64,000 nucleotides of DNA, taken from contig NZ_JAGQDC010000013.1 of the NCBI RefSeq assembly GCF_023282985.1, positions 1 to 64,000 on the forward strand, in the 5' to 3' direction. The notes beneath the pieces are model-generated. The model was not told where the DNA came from and searched no databases. It worked only from the letters and a program-made list of their open reading frames with translations. Shown here piece by piece: positions 1 through 12,353 of this stretch; position 1 is the stretch's first letter; each line of letters begins with the position of its first letter. The stretch is from Serratia silvae. GTDB lineage: Bacteria; Pseudomonadota; Gammaproteobacteria; Enterobacterales; Enterobacteriaceae. The position numbers and the translations under genes were made by a program.

Positions 1-50
1 CCCATGAGTAGCATTACTGGCAGAGCCAAAAAGCCGATAACCACGTCCAT
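1..50 (-). CDS. Possible N-terminus of a membrane protein, cut by the window edge
   Basis: Reading leftwards from an ATG at 50, the minus strand is open to the window edge. It encodes 16 complete residues that are very hydrophobic (MDVVIGFLALPVMLLM). E. coli has cydD downstream of trxB, but this does not match the CydD N-terminus I know. The ATG lies inside an inverted repeat and has no clear ribosome binding site, so this may be chance. I do not recognise the product. Confidence 0.25.
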   Translation of the reverse strand, partial: MDVVIGFLALPVMLLM

Positions 51-59
51 AGGACGTGG
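41..59. repeat. Perfect inverted repeat, 8-bp arms
   Basis: CCACGTCC and GGACGTGG are separated by three bases. No T-run follows on either strand, so it is not an obvious terminator. It could be an operator or hairpin ahead of the possible minus-strand gene at the window edge. Confidence 0.4.
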
Positions 60-70
60 TATTCAGTTAG

Positions 71-98
71 AAATAAATAAGGCGGCCAATTGGCCGCC
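71..98 (-). terminator. Rho-independent terminator of trxB
   Basis: GGCGGCCA and TGGCCGCC (81-98) form an 8-bp G+C-rich stem with a 2-base centre. In the trxB direction the stem is followed by a T-rich tail, 5'-TTATTTATTT. It sits 24 bases after the trxB stop. Confidence 0.7.
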
Positions 99-122
99 TC
101 GGTAACGTTTATCGCTGAAGGG

Positions 123-1792
<1,670 letters not shown>

Positions 1793-2287
1793 ATGGTAGA
1801 TACTAAAAAACGCCCGGGTAAAGATCTCGACCGTATTGATCGCAACATCCTTAATGAGTTGCAGAAGGATGGGCGCATTTCGAACGTCGAACTTTCGAAG
1901 CGCGTGGGGTTATCCCCAACTCCTTGTTTGGAGCGTGTACGTCGTCTTGAGCGTCAAGGCTTTATTCATGGGTACACCGCATTGCTTAACCCGCATTATC
2001 TGGATGCTTCCCTGCTGGTCTTCGTGGAAATCACGTTGAACCGCGGTGCGCCGGATGTGTTTGAGCAATTCAACTCTGCGGTGCAAAAACTTGAAGAAAT
2101 TCAGGAGTGTCATCTGGTTTCCGGTGATTTCGACTATCTGTTGAAAACCCGTGTGCCAGATATGTCAGCTTACCGTAAGCTGTTGGGCGAAACTCTGTTG
2201 CGTTTACCGGGGGTTAATGACACCCGTACTTACGTCGTGATGGAAGAAGTCAAACAGAGTAACCGTCTGGTTATCAAAACACGGTAA
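1793..2287 (+). CDS. lrp: Leucine-responsive regulatory protein
   Basis: Lrp is the global feast/famine regulator that controls amino-acid metabolism and many other genes and autoregulates. The 164-residue product is nearly identical to E. coli Lrp. An N-terminal helix-turn-helix (residues about 20-60, containing LSKRVGLSPTPCLERVRRL) is followed by the RAM ligand-binding and oligomerisation domain. The open frame begins 13 codons earlier, but MVDTKKRPGKDLDRIDRN is the family start and has a purine-rich AGAGAGA upstream. It is followed by the LexA-controlled ftsK, the conserved enterobacterial order. Confidence 0.98.
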   Translation: MVDTKKRPGKDLDRIDRNILNELQKDGRISNVELSKRVGLSPTPCLERVRRLERQGFIHGYTALLNPHYLDASLLVFVEITLNRGAPDVFEQFNSAVQKLEEIQECHLVSGDFDYLLKTRVPDMSAYRKLLGETLLRLPGVNDTRTYVVMEEVKQSNRLVIKTR

Positions 2288-2324
2288 GGTGCAGGTGCAA
2301 AACCTGATTAAATTCGTTACACTC

Positions 2325-2340
2325 CTGTTTATTCATACAG
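2325..2340. promoter_or_regulatory. LexA (SOS) box upstream of ftsK
   Basis: CTGT-N8-ACAG is a perfect match to the LexA consensus core (CTGTTTATTCATACAG). It lies 67 bases before the ftsK start. E. coli ftsK (dinH) carries a closely similar SOS box at the same place. Confidence 0.85.
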
Positions 2341-2345
2341 TTTTG

Positions 2346-2368
2346 GCGCCGAGGAAACTTCTCGGCGC
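2346..2368 (+). terminator. Hairpin between lrp and ftsK, probable lrp terminator
   Basis: GCGCCGAG (2346-2353) pairs with CTCGGCGC (2361-2368) around a 7-base loop. Only a weak T-rich tail (TGTTACTC) follows. It lies downstream of the LexA box, so it could also form in the ftsK leader. Confidence 0.45.
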
Positions 2369-2407
2369 TGTTACTCTATCCGTCAACAGGAACCTGGAGT
2401 GCCTTTC

Positions 2408-5400
2408 TTGAGCCAGGAATACACAGAAGATAAAGAAGTTACCCTGAAAAAACTCAGCAGTGGGCGGCGTTTGCTCGAGGCTGTGTTGATCGTGGTGGCA
2501 ATTTTTGCCGTTTACCTCATGGCTGCGTTGGTCAGTTTCAATCCTTCTGATCCTAGTTGGTCGCAAACAGCCTGGCATGAGCCTATCCACAATCTGGGCG
2601 GCGGAGTAGGCGCATGGTTGGCCGATACGTTGTTCTTCACCTTTGGGGTCCTTGCCTATGCGATCCCACCGATTATGCTGGTGTTGTGCCTGTCGGGTTA
2701 CCGTCGGCGCGATAACGGCGATTACGTCGATTTCTTTGGACTCTCGTTGCGTTTGATCGGCACATTGGCGCTGGTGCTTACCTCGTGTGGCCTGGCGGCG
2801 CTTAACGTTGACGACCTCTATTACTTCGCTTCTGGCGGGGTGATTGGCAGCCTGTTAAGCAATGCCATGTTGCCGTGGTTTAACGGTATTGGTGCCACTT
2901 TGGCGCTGCTCGGCATTTGGGCGGTGGGGCTGACCCTGTTCACCGGTTGGTCGTGGCTGGTCATTGCGGAAAAAATTGGTGGTGTGGTGCTGGGAGCCGC
3001 TACCTTTATGACTAACCGTTCACGCCGTGAAGACCGCTATCACGACGATGACGATGTCGTGTTCGATGAGCGCGAGGAAAGCGGTCAAAATGTGGCCCCG
3101 ACTGCCGCCATGGCAGATGAGGATGACGTGTTGTTCTCTGCGCCTTCCGTGACCGAAACCGCGGAAGAAGAAGCGCAAGATGCCGCCGATCCTTTATTGA
3201 GTGGTTTGCGCGCCAGCGATGATGACCTCGTACCTGCCGAGCCAGCGCTGGTCGTTACCGATATCCCGGTAATGCCAAACGCGGCAGTTCAGGCTCCGGT
3301 CACCGTAGCCCCGGTAGCGCCCGCTACTGTTAGTCAGCATTCATTAACCCCTGCGCAGCCACAAGACACGCCGCCGCTGTATTCGTTTGAATTGCCTGAA
3401 GAGACACCGGCACCGAGAACGACGCGCGTAGCGGAGCCTTATCGTGAAGAATATGAGCCGCGCCTAGGTGACTGGCAGGCCCCAGTTACGCCAAAACCAG
3501 AGCCGTCACCGTTTGATTTCTCTGCGGCCCAGCGGGATAGCGACGATGTCATTGGCTCAACGGGCTTCAGCGTCAGAGAAGTAGCGAAGCCAGCGGCAGT
3601 TGCCGCAGCGACAGCGACTGCTAGCGCGGTGAATAATACCTTCATGCCTGCGTTTACTGCTACCAGCGATGCGAGCTCGCAGGTCAAGCAGGGCATCGGC
3701 CCGGAACTGCCGCGGCCAAATCCAGTGCGTATTCCAACCCGGCGTGAGCTGGCCTCCTACGGCATTAAGCTGCCTTCGCAGCGGATAGCGGAGCAGGAGC
3801 AGCGCAACCGAGGGGATGAGCCTCAGCCAGAGCCGGTCAGCAATCCGCAGGAAGAAGACGAAGTCTTGCAGGAGGCTGCATTGCGTCAGGCCTTTGCCGA
3901 ACAGCAAAGCCAGCGCTATGGCGAAGAGTATTCGCAAGAAGAGCACCAACAAGATGACGAAGATGCGTTGCGTGAGGCTGAACTTGGCCAGGCATTTGCC
4001 GCGCAGCAACAGGCACGCTATGGCGTAGAAGAACCGCAGCCAGAATCAGTACCGGCCCCGGTGACTCGCCCGGTGGATACTCGCCAGGCCTATAGCTTCT
4101 CACCGATGGCGGATCTGGTGGATGACGGCCCAACCGAGCCGCTGTTCACCCTCTCGCCACAGCTTGAGGACAGCATCGAGCTGGAAAGCGAACTGGAAGA
4201 TGACGTGCCTTTCGGTCAGTTTGAGCCTGAGGTGCCCGCTTATCAGGCACCGCGTCCGCAAACTTCCCCTGCGCCTGGTTACCAGCCGCAACAGGCTTAT
4301 CAGCCACCCGCTCAACAGCAACCGTCAGCGCCTGCGATGGACAGCCTGATCCATCCGTTCCTGATGCGTAATGATATGCCGCTGCAGAAGCCGACTACGC
4401 CACTACCAACGCTGGATCTGTTGACCGAGGCCCCGAAAGAGGTCGAACCGGTCGATACCTTTGCGCTGGAACAGAAAGCGCGGCTGGTGGAAGCCAGCCT
4501 GGCGGATTATCGCGTCAAGGCCGACGTGGTCGATATTCTGCCTGGCCCGGTCATTACCCGCTTCGAACTGGATTTGGCTCCTGGCGTCAAAGCTGCGCGC
4601 ATCTCCAACCTGTCGCGCGATCTGGCACGTTCATTGTCAACTTCCGCCGTGCGTGTGGTAGAGGTGATCCCGGGTAAGCCTTACGTCGGGCTGGAACTGC
4701 CGAACGTCAAACGGCAAACCGTGTATCTGCGTGAAGTGCTGGATTGCCCAGCTTTCCGCGACAATCCATCACCTCTGGCGATCGTATTGGGTAAAGATAT
4801 CGCGGGGCAGCCGGTGGTCGCCGATCTGGGTAAAATGCCGCATCTGCTGGTGGCTGGTACCACCGGTTCCGGTAAGTCGGTCGGGGTCAACGCCATGATC
4901 CTCAGTATCCTGTATAAGGCCACGCCGAAAGAGGTGCGCTTTATCATGATCGACCCGAAAATGCTGGAACTGTCGGTCTATGAAGGCATCCCACACCTGC
5001 TGACCGATGTGGTTACCGATATGAAAGACGCCGCCAATGCCTTGCGTTGGTGCGTGGCCGAGATGGAGCGCCGCTATAAGCTGATGTCTGCCTTGGGGGT
5101 TCGTAACCTGGCAGGCTACAACGAGCGGGTCGATCAGGCTGAGGCAATGGGGCGGCCAATCCCGGATCCATTCTGGAAGCCAAGCGACAGCATGGATATC
5201 ACGCCGCCGGTGTTGGAAAAAGAGCCGTACATCGTGGTGATGGTGGATGAATTTGCCGATCTGATCATGACGGTGGGTAAAAAGGTTGAAGAGCTGATCG
5301 CTCGCCTGGCACAGAAAGCGCGTGCTGCGGGGATCCACTTGGTGCTGGCAACTCAGCGGCCTTCGGTGGACGTGATCACCGGCCTGATCAAGGCCAACAT

Positions 5401-5881
5401 CCCGACGCGTATTGCCTTTACCGTATCCAGCAAGATCGACTCCCGCACCATTCTCGACCAGGGGGGAGCGGAATCCTTGCTGGGGATGGGTGACATGCTG
5501 TATCTGGCACCGAACTCCTCAATACCGGTGCGTGTGCACGGCGCGTTTGTCCGCGATCAGGAAGTTCATGCCGTGGTCAAAGACTGGAAAGCGCGTGAGC
5601 GGCCGCAGTATAAAGAGGGCATTCTCAGCGCCAGTGAAGACGGTGAGGGGGGGGCAGGCGGTGGTCTGGATGGTGATGAAGAGCTGGATCCGTTGTTCGA
5701 TCAGGCGGTCGAGTTTGTGGTGGATAAACGCCGCGCCTCGATTTCTGGCGTACAGCGTCAGTTCCGCATCGGCTACAACCGTGCCGCGCGGATCATCGAA
5801 CAGATGGAAGCGCAGGGCATTGTCAGCGAGCAGGGGCATAATGGTAACCGTGAGGTACTCGCTCCGCCACGGCATGATTGA
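2408..5881 (+). CDS. ftsK: DNA translocase / cell division protein FtsK
   Basis: FtsK is a septal protein that couples divisome assembly to chromosome dimer resolution by pumping DNA and activating XerCD at dif. The 1157-residue product has an N-terminal domain with about four membrane segments (residues 20-200). A long acidic, Pro/Gln/Ala-rich linker follows (about 205-640), including two related repeats around [15 protein letters not shown]. The RecA-like motor has Walker A GTTGSGKS (Lys823) and Walker B VVMVDE (Asp947). The C-terminal winged-helix gamma domain (about 1090-1157) should read KOPS. The chosen start is TTG at 2408: it gives the family N-terminus [10 protein letters not shown] and sits 8 bases after GGAG, whereas the upstream GTG at 2399 directly abuts that site. 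A LexA box precedes the gene. Confidence 0.96.
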   Translation: MSQEYTEDKEVTLKKLSSGRRLLEAVLIVVAIFAVYLMAALVSFNPSDPSWSQTAWHEPIHNLGGGVGAWLADTLFFTFGVLAYAIPPIMLVLCLSGYRRRDNGDYVDFFGLSLRLIGTLALVLTSCGLAALNVDDLYYFASGGVIGSLLSNAMLPWFNGIGATLALLGIWAVGLTLFTGWSWLVIAEKIGGVVLGAATFMTNRSRREDRYHDDDDVVFDEREESGQNVAPTAAMADEDDVLFSAPSVTETAEEEAQDAADPLLSGLRASDDDLVPAEPALVVTDIPVMPNAAVQAPVTVAPVAPATVSQHSLTPAQPQDTPPLYSFELPEETPAPRTTRVAEPYREEYEPRLGDWQAPVTPKPEPSPFDFSAAQRDSDDVIGSTGFSVREVAKPAAVAAATATASAVNNTFMPAFTATSDASSQVKQGIGPELPRPNPVRIPTRRELASYGIKLPSQRIAEQEQRNRGDEPQPEPVSNPQEEDEVLQEAALRQAFAEQQSQRYGEEYSQEEHQQDDEDALREAELGQAFAAQQQARYGVEEPQPESVPAPVTRPVDTRQAYSFSPMADLVDDGPTEPLFTLSPQLEDSIELESELEDDVPFGQFEPEVPAYQAPRPQTSPAPGYQPQQAYQPPAQQQPSAPAMDSLIHPFLMRNDMPLQKPTTPLPTLDLLTEAPKEVEPVDTFALEQKARLVEASLADYRVKADVVDILPGPVITRFELDLAPGVKAARISNLSRDLARSLSTSAVRVVEVIPGKPYVGLELPNVKRQTVYLREVLDCPAFRDNPSPLAIVLGKDIAGQPVVADLGKMPHLLVAGTTGSGKSVGVNAMILSILYKATPKEVRFIMIDPKMLELSVYEGIPHLLTDVVTDMKDAANALRWCVAEMERRYKLMSALGVRNLAGYNERVDQAEAMGRPIPDPFWKPSDSMDITPPVLEKEPYIVVMVDEFADLIMTVGKKVEELIARLAQKARAAGIHLVLATQRPSVDVITGLIKANIPTRIAFTVSSKIDSRTILDQGGAESLLGMGDMLYLAPNSSIPVRVHGAFVRDQEVHAVVKDWKARERPQYKEGILSASEDGEGGAGGGLDGDEELDPLFDQAVEFVVDKRRASISGVQRQFRIGYNRAARIIEQMEAQGIVSEQGHNGNREVLAPPRHD

Positions 5882-5909
5882 TTGCCACCAGGCACTGTAA
5901 CCATAATAA

Positions 5910-5930
5910 AAGGGCCGCTTTGCGGCCCTT
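5910..5930 (+). terminator. Hairpin after ftsK
   Basis: AAGGGCCGC and GCGGCCCTT form a perfect 9-bp stem around TTT, 28 bases after the ftsK stop. The tail is GTGCAAAG rather than a T-run, so it may only attenuate or protect the 3' end. Confidence 0.4.
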
Positions 5931-6066
5931 GTGCAAAGAAGCGTAAACCCCTGCTTTATCGGAATAGTGCTCTGGCTGTCGGCCGAGTGCTTCGGGTAGA
6001 GTGGAGGTGTTCAGGGTTATATTGACCCAGCTTGCGGTAAACGCATTTCATAAGGTATCTGGAATA

Positions 6067-6678
6067 ATGAAAAAACTGTTGATTGCCTGTTGTCTGCTTT
6101 CGGGATTCGCGTCTACTTCCGTGTTGGCGGATGCGGCGCAAGATTTGCAAAGTCGTCTGGCGAAAGTAAACAGTTTCCATGCCAGCTTCTCCCAATCTGT
6201 CACCAGTAGTGACGGCGCTGCTGTGCAGCAAGGGGAAGGCGAATTATGGGTAAAACGCCCCAATCTGTTTAACTGGCACATGACCTCGCCTGATGAAAGC
6301 ATACTGGTTTCGGACGGTGAGACCCTGTGGTTCTACAACCCGTTCGTTGAGCAGGTGACGGCTACCTGGTTGAAAAATGCCACCGGCAATACGCCTTTTA
6401 TGCTGATCACTCGTAACGATGCTAACGACTGGAAACAGTACAACGTGAAGCAGAAAGGCGATGATTTCGAACTGACGCCAAAGGCCAGCAGCGGTAATTT
6501 GAAGCAGTTTGCCATCACCGTGACCAATAGCGGCACCATCAAGAGCTTTGCCGCGGTTGAGCAGGATGGCCAGCGCAGCGCTTATCAGTTGAAGAGCCAG
6601 CAGAGCAGCAGCGTTGATGCGGCCAAATTCAAATTTACCCCACCGAAGGGGGTGACGCTGGACGACCAGCGCCAGTGA
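6067..6678 (+). CDS. lolA: Outer-membrane lipoprotein carrier protein LolA
   Basis: LolA is the periplasmic chaperone that takes lipoproteins from LolCDE and delivers them to LolB. The 203-residue product starts with a Sec signal peptide (MKKLLIACC..., cleavage after Ala21 before DAAQDL). The mature sequence carries family stretches such as [13 protein letters not shown] and [10 protein letters not shown]. The frame is open 22 codons upstream, but the signal-peptide start at 6067 equals the E. coli length and has AAGG upstream. It is followed after 7 bases by rarA, so the two are probably co-transcribed. Confidence 0.97.
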   Translation: MKKLLIACCLLSGFASTSVLADAAQDLQSRLAKVNSFHASFSQSVTSSDGAAVQQGEGELWVKRPNLFNWHMTSPDESILVSDGETLWFYNPFVEQVTATWLKNATGNTPFMLITRNDANDWKQYNVKQKGDDFELTPKASSGNLKQFAITVTNSGTIKSFAAVEQDGQRSAYQLKSQQSSSVDAAKFKFTPPKGVTLDDQRQ

Positions 6679-6685
6679 GGTCTAC

Positions 6686-8029
6686 GTGAGCAACATGTCA
6701 CTCGATTTTTCCCACAATGAGTTCCAGCCACTGGCCGCGCGTATGCGGCCAACCACGTTGGCGCAATACATTGGCCAGCAGCATTTGCTGGCCCCGGGCA
6801 AGCCGTTGCCACGCGCCATCGAGGCGGGGCAGTTGCACTCGATGATCCTGTGGGGGCCACCGGGAACCGGGAAAACGACGCTGGCAGAGTTGATTGGCCG
6901 CTATGGCCGGGCCGATGTTGAGCGTATCTCAGCGGTGACCTCCGGCATTAAGGAGATCCGTGAAGCCATCGAGCGCGCCCGGCAAAATCGCGATGCTGGC
7001 CGTCGCACCATCCTGTTTGTTGACGAAGTCCACCGCTTCAATAAAAGCCAGCAGGATGCTTTCCTACCACACATTGAAGACGGCACCATTACCTTCATCG
7101 GTGCCACTACGGAAAACCCTTCCTTTGAACTGAACTCGGCGTTGCTGTCCCGTGCGCGGGTGTATCTGCTCAAAGCGCTGACGGCGGACGACATCGGCCA
7201 GGTGCTGGATCAGGCTATGGAAGACCGGGCGCGTGGTTTTGGCGATCAAAACATCGAGCTGCCGCCAGAAACCAGACGTATGCTGTCGGAACTGGTAGGT
7301 GGCGATGCCCGCCGCGCTTTGAACAGCCTGGAGATGATGGCCGATATGGCTGAAATCGACGGCAAAGGCATGCGGGTATTAACCCCGGAGTTGCTCAAAG
7401 AGGTTTCCGGTGAACGCAGTGCGCGCTTCGATAACAAAGGCGATCGCTATTACGATCTGATTTCTGCGCTGCATAAATCCGTGCGTGGTTCGGCACCGGA
7501 TGCCGCCTTGTACTGGTATGCGCGTATTATTACCGCCGGTGGCGATCCGCTGTATGTGGCGCGCCGCCTGCTGGCCATTGCCTCTGAGGACGTTGGCAAT
7601 GCCGATCCACGTGGAATGCAAGTGGCCATTGCTGCCTGGGATTGCTTCACTCGCGTGGGCCCTGCGGAAGGCGAACGCGCTATTGCTCAGGCGATCGTCT
7701 ATCTGGCCTGCGCGCCAAAAAGTAACGCCGTCTATACGGCCTTTAAAGCGGCTATGCGTGATGCCAAGGAGATGGCGGACTATGACGTGCCAGAGCATCT
7801 GCGTAACGCACCGACCAAGCTGATGAAAGAAATGGGGCTGGGCGCAGAATACCGCTATGCCCATGACGAACCCAACGCCTACGCGGCCGGAGAGAGCTAT
7901 TTCCCGGCGGAAATGGCCACGACGCGCTACTATCATCCAACCTCGCGTGGGCTGGAAGGTAAAATCGGTGAAAAGTTGGCATGGCTGGCTGAGCAGGATC
8001 AAAATAGCCAGACAAAACGCTACCGCTAG
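6686..8029 (+). CDS. rarA: Replication-associated recombination protein RarA (MgsA)
   Basis: RarA is a clamp-loader-like AAA+ ATPase that acts at stalled forks and binds SSB. The 447-residue product is the same length as E. coli RarA. Walker A is GPPGTGKT (Lys63), Walker B is LFVDE (Asp113-Glu114), and [20 protein letters not shown] is the sensor-1/arginine-finger region. The C-terminal tetramerisation domain ends in ...QTKRYR. The start is GTG at 6686 (MSNMSLDFS), with GAGG overlapping the lolA stop. An internal ATG three codons later is possible. Its position between lolA and serS is conserved. Confidence 0.97.
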   Translation: MSNMSLDFSHNEFQPLAARMRPTTLAQYIGQQHLLAPGKPLPRAIEAGQLHSMILWGPPGTGKTTLAELIGRYGRADVERISAVTSGIKEIREAIERARQNRDAGRRTILFVDEVHRFNKSQQDAFLPHIEDGTITFIGATTENPSFELNSALLSRARVYLLKALTADDIGQVLDQAMEDRARGFGDQNIELPPETRRMLSELVGGDARRALNSLEMMADMAEIDGKGMRVLTPELLKEVSGERSARFDNKGDRYYDLISALHKSVRGSAPDAALYWYARIITAGGDPLYVARRLLAIASEDVGNADPRGMQVAIAAWDCFTRVGPAEGERAIAQAIVYLACAPKSNAVYTAFKAAMRDAKEMADYDVPEHLRNAPTKLMKEMGLGAEYRYAHDEPNAYAAGESYFPAEMATTRYYHPTSRGLEGKIGEKLAWLAEQDQNSQTKRYR

Positions 8030-9430
<1,401 letters not shown>

Positions 9431-9463
9431 TCCGTTTCACTGTGGTAGCAAAATAGTGTATCG

Positions 9464-9486
9464 AAAGCGCCTACGGGCGCTTTTTT
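9464..9486 (+). terminator. Rho-independent terminator of serS
   Basis: AAAGCGCC pairs with GGGCGCTTT around TAC, followed by a run of six T. It lies 33 bases after the serS stop. Confidence 0.85.
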
Positions 9487-9526
9487 CGTATGAATAATTT
9501 TCATTTACGAATGAAAGCCATATTTA

Positions 9527-9540
9527 TTGATAGCAGACAA
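9527..9540. promoter_or_regulatory. FNR-like site upstream of the first DMSO-reductase-type catalytic gene
   Basis: TTGAT-AGCA-GACAA has a perfect first half-site and a weak second half against TTGAT-N4-ATCAA. It lies 149 bases before the gene, after the serS terminator. A very similarly placed site precedes the second catalytic gene. FNR activation of dmsA is established in E. coli. Confidence 0.5.
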
Positions 9541-9547
9541 AGTTTAC

Positions 9548-9586
9548 TACCCCCTAATGAGTAATATCCTCACTTATGGAGGGGTA
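9548..9586. promoter_or_regulatory. Inverted NarL/NarP-like heptamers
   Basis: TACCCCC (9548-9554) faces AGGGGTA (9580-9586). The latter, read on the minus strand, is TACCCCT, a perfect match to the NarL/NarP heptamer TACYYMT. The arms could also pair in RNA. They start 7 bases after the FNR-like site. Nitrate regulation is inferred from the motif and from the known behaviour of dmsA. Confidence 0.4.
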
Positions 9587-9689
9587 TTATTTTCCACATC
9601 AAATCACCCAGCGCTAATTCAGCTCCCTCCTGTCTCTGCCTACCAAGGCATGACTTTTCCCGTTATTGGGGCAAAACCAGGAGTGAGCT

Positions 9690-12143
9690 ATGTCGAAGCA
9701 AAAATCCGCAACATCATCATCCACTGGTATCAGCCGCCGTACGCTGATGAAATCTGGCACGGTAGCGGGGTTGACCCTGGCCGCTGGCGGTTTTTCGTTG
9801 CCTTTTAGCCGCCATGCAGTAGCAGAAACGGTCGGCACCGCAGTGCAACCTGTGCCGCAGGACAAAGTGGTGTGGGGCGCTTGCTCGGTTAACTGTGGCA
9901 GCCGCTGCGCCTTGCGGCTACACGTGCGCGATGACGAAGTTTACTGGGTTGAAACCGACAATACGGGCGACGATGTCTATGGCAACCATCAGGTGCGCGC
10001 CTGCCTGCGTGGCCGCTCCATGCGCCGGCGAATGAACCACCCGGAACGTCTGAATTACCCAATGAAGCGCGTCGGCAAACGTGGCGAAGGTAAATTCAAA
10101 CGCATCAGTTGGGAAGAGGCTTACAGCGAAATTGCCGCCAGCCTGCAACGTATCGTCGCCAAGTACGGCAATGAAGCGGTTTACATCAACTATACCTCCG
10201 GCATTGTCGGCGGCAATATCACCCGCTCTTCGCCTTATGCCTCGTTGGTTGCCCGCCTGATGAACTGTTACGGCGGTTTTCTCAGCCACTATGGCACTTA
10301 CAGCACTGCTCAGATCGCCTGCGCCATGCCTTATACCTACGGCAGCAATGAGGGCAATAGCACCTCTGATATCGAAAACAGCAAACTGGTCGTACTGTTC
10401 GGCAACAATCCGGCAGAAACCCGCATGAGTGGCGGTGGCATCACCTACTTCCTGGAGCAGGCGCGGGAACGTTCAAACGCGCGCATGATTGTCATCGATC
10501 CGCGTTATACGGATACGGCAGCCGGGCGAGAAGATGAGTGGATCCCGATCCGGCCAGGTACCGATGCGGCATTGGTCGCTGGCTTGGCACACGTGCTGAT
10601 CAGCGAGAACCTGGTCGACCAACCGTTCCTGGATAACTACTGCGTGGGTTACGATGAGAAAACCTTACCCGCAGGTGCGCCTGCTAATGGCCACTACAAG
10701 GCCTATATCTTGGGGCAGGGGCCGGACGGCGTTGAAAAGACCCCTCTGTGGGCATCACAGATCACCGGCATTCCGGCCGACCGTATCATCAAGCTGGCGC
10801 GTGAAATCGGCAGTGCCAAACCTGCTTATATTTCGCAAGGTTGGGGGCCACAGCGCCAGGCGAATGGTGAGCTGACTTCGCGGGCCATTGCCATGCTACC
10901 GATCCTGACCGGCAATGTTGGGATCAGCGGCGGTAACAGCGGCGCGCGTGAGTCAACCTACACCATCACCATTGAACGGATGCCGGTGCTGGAAAACCCG
11001 GTAAAAACGCAGATTTCCTGCTTCAGCTGGACCGATGCCATCGCTCGTGGCCCGGAAATGACCGCCAAACGTGATGGAGTACGCGGTAAAGACAAGCTGG
11101 ACGTGCCGATCAAGTTCATCTGGAACTATGCCGGTAACACCATCACCAACCAGCACTCCGATATCAACAAAACCCACGACATTCTGCAGGATGACTCGCA
11201 GTGTGAAATGATCGTGGTGCTGGAAAACTTTATGACCTCCTCGGCGAAATATGCCGATATTCTGCTGCCGGATCTGATGACGGTCGAACAGGAGGACATC
11301 ATCCCGAATGACTATGCCGGCAATATGGGCTACCTGATCTTTATCCAGCCGGCCACCTCTGCCAAGTTTGAGCGCAAACCCATCTATGAAGTGATGAGCG
11401 AGGTAGCGCGTCGCCTTGGGCCTGAGGTACACCAAAAATTCACCGAAGGGCGCACTCAGGAGCAGTGGCTGCAATACCTTTACGCCAAGATGCTGGAGAA
11501 GGACCCGCAGTTGCCGTCGTATGAAGCCTTGCGCAGCATGGGTATTTACAAGCGTAAAGATCCCAATGGGCACTTTGTGGCCTATAAAAAATTCCGTGAC
11601 GATCCCACGGCCAACCCGCTGAAAACCCCCTCGGGCAAGATCGAAATCTATTCCGCCAAGCTGGCAGAGATCACCAGCAGTTGGGAGCTGGAGAAAGACG
11701 AAACCATCAGCCCGCTGCCGGTCTATGCCTCAACCTTTGAAGGTTGGGATGACCCGTTGCGTAACACCTATCCGCTGCAAATGTTCGGTTTCCACTATAA
11801 GGCCCGGACTCACTCCAGCTACGGCAATATTGACGTATTGCAGGCGGCTTGCCCGCAGGAAGTGTGGATCAACCCGCTTGATGCCAGCCAACGCGGCATT
11901 GCCAGTGGTGAAACGGTGCGGGTATTCAATGGCCGTGGCGAAGTTCGCGTGGCCGCCAAGGTGACGCCGCGCATCATGCCGGGCGTGGTAGCAATGGGGC
12001 AGGGAGCCTGGCATCAGGCCAACATGAACGGCGATCGTATCGATTACGGAGCCTGCATGAATACGCTCACCACCCACCGGCCATCGCCGTTGGCGAAAGG
12101 TAACCCGCAGCATACCAATCTGATCGAGATCGAAAAGATATGA
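9690..12143 (+). CDS. DMSO-reductase-family molybdoenzyme, catalytic subunit, YnfE/YnfF-like
   Basis: A Tat-exported catalytic subunit that should hold bis-MGD molybdenum and one [4Fe-4S] cluster on the periplasmic face. The 817-residue product has the twin-arginine motif SRRTLMK (Arg16-Arg17) with likely cleavage after Ala45. The cluster ligands are Cys65, Cys69, Cys73 and a Cys in VRACLRGRS. The Mo-ligand serine is probably Ser205 in YSTAQI. Segments such as TGDDVYGNHQVRACLRGRS, ATSAKFERKPIYEVMSEV and QACPQEVWINP-like text match E. coli YnfE/YnfF, linked to selenate reduction, better than DmsA. AGGAG precedes the ATG. It probably pairs with the shared DmsB/DmsC encoded downstream. The substrate is not predictable from sequence. 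Confidence 0.9.
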   Translation: MSKQKSATSSSTGISRRTLMKSGTVAGLTLAAGGFSLPFSRHAVAETVGTAVQPVPQDKVVWGACSVNCGSRCALRLHVRDDEVYWVETDNTGDDVYGNHQVRACLRGRSMRRRMNHPERLNYPMKRVGKRGEGKFKRISWEEAYSEIAASLQRIVAKYGNEAVYINYTSGIVGGNITRSSPYASLVARLMNCYGGFLSHYGTYSTAQIACAMPYTYGSNEGNSTSDIENSKLVVLFGNNPAETRMSGGGITYFLEQARERSNARMIVIDPRYTDTAAGREDEWIPIRPGTDAALVAGLAHVLISENLVDQPFLDNYCVGYDEKTLPAGAPANGHYKAYILGQGPDGVEKTPLWASQITGIPADRIIKLAREIGSAKPAYISQGWGPQRQANGELTSRAIAMLPILTGNVGISGGNSGARESTYTITIERMPVLENPVKTQISCFSWTDAIARGPEMTAKRDGVRGKDKLDVPIKFIWNYAGNTITNQHSDINKTHDILQDDSQCEMIVVLENFMTSSAKYADILLPDLMTVEQEDIIPNDYAGNMGYLIFIQPATSAKFERKPIYEVMSEVARRLGPEVHQKFTEGRTQEQWLQYLYAKMLEKDPQLPSYEALRSMGIYKRKDPNGHFVAYKKFRDDPTANPLKTPSGKIEIYSAKLAEITSSWELEKDETISPLPVYASTFEGWDDPLRNTYPLQMFGFHYKARTHSSYGNIDVLQAACPQEVWINPLDASQRGIASGETVRVFNGRGEVRVAAKVTPRIMPGVVAMGQGAWHQANMNGDRIDYGACMNTLTTHRPSPLAKGNPQHTNLIEIEKI

Positions 12144-12186
12144 AATAACAATCATTATCAATAAATGCCGAAATATCAGCGATTTA

Positions 12187-12200
12187 TTGATTGTGAACAA
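12187..12200. promoter_or_regulatory. FNR-like site upstream of the DmsA-like gene
   Basis: TTGAT-TGTG-AACAA differs from the FNR consensus TTGAT-N4-ATCAA at one defined base. It lies 153 bases before the DmsA-like start, in the gap between the two catalytic genes. This suggests that the second catalytic gene has its own anaerobic promoter. Confidence 0.6.
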
Positions 12201-12208
12201 GGTGGGGC

Positions 12209-12215
12209 TACCTCT
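12209..12215 (+). promoter_or_regulatory. NarL/NarP-like heptamer
   Basis: TACCTCT matches TACYYMT and begins 8 bases after the FNR-like site. This is nearly the same spacing as upstream of the first catalytic gene. A single heptamer is weak evidence; the parallel arrangement raises its value. Confidence 0.35.
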
Positions 12216-12353
12216 TTTGGAGGATAGTTTCACCTAACGCGGGTCAAAATAAAAAAACCATTACCTGCCATTTTAAAACCGATCTGCGTAGTTGATTGCA
12301 GATTTTTGTAGCCATACCCCTGGCTGATTGAAGCAACCCAGAGCGAAAATATT

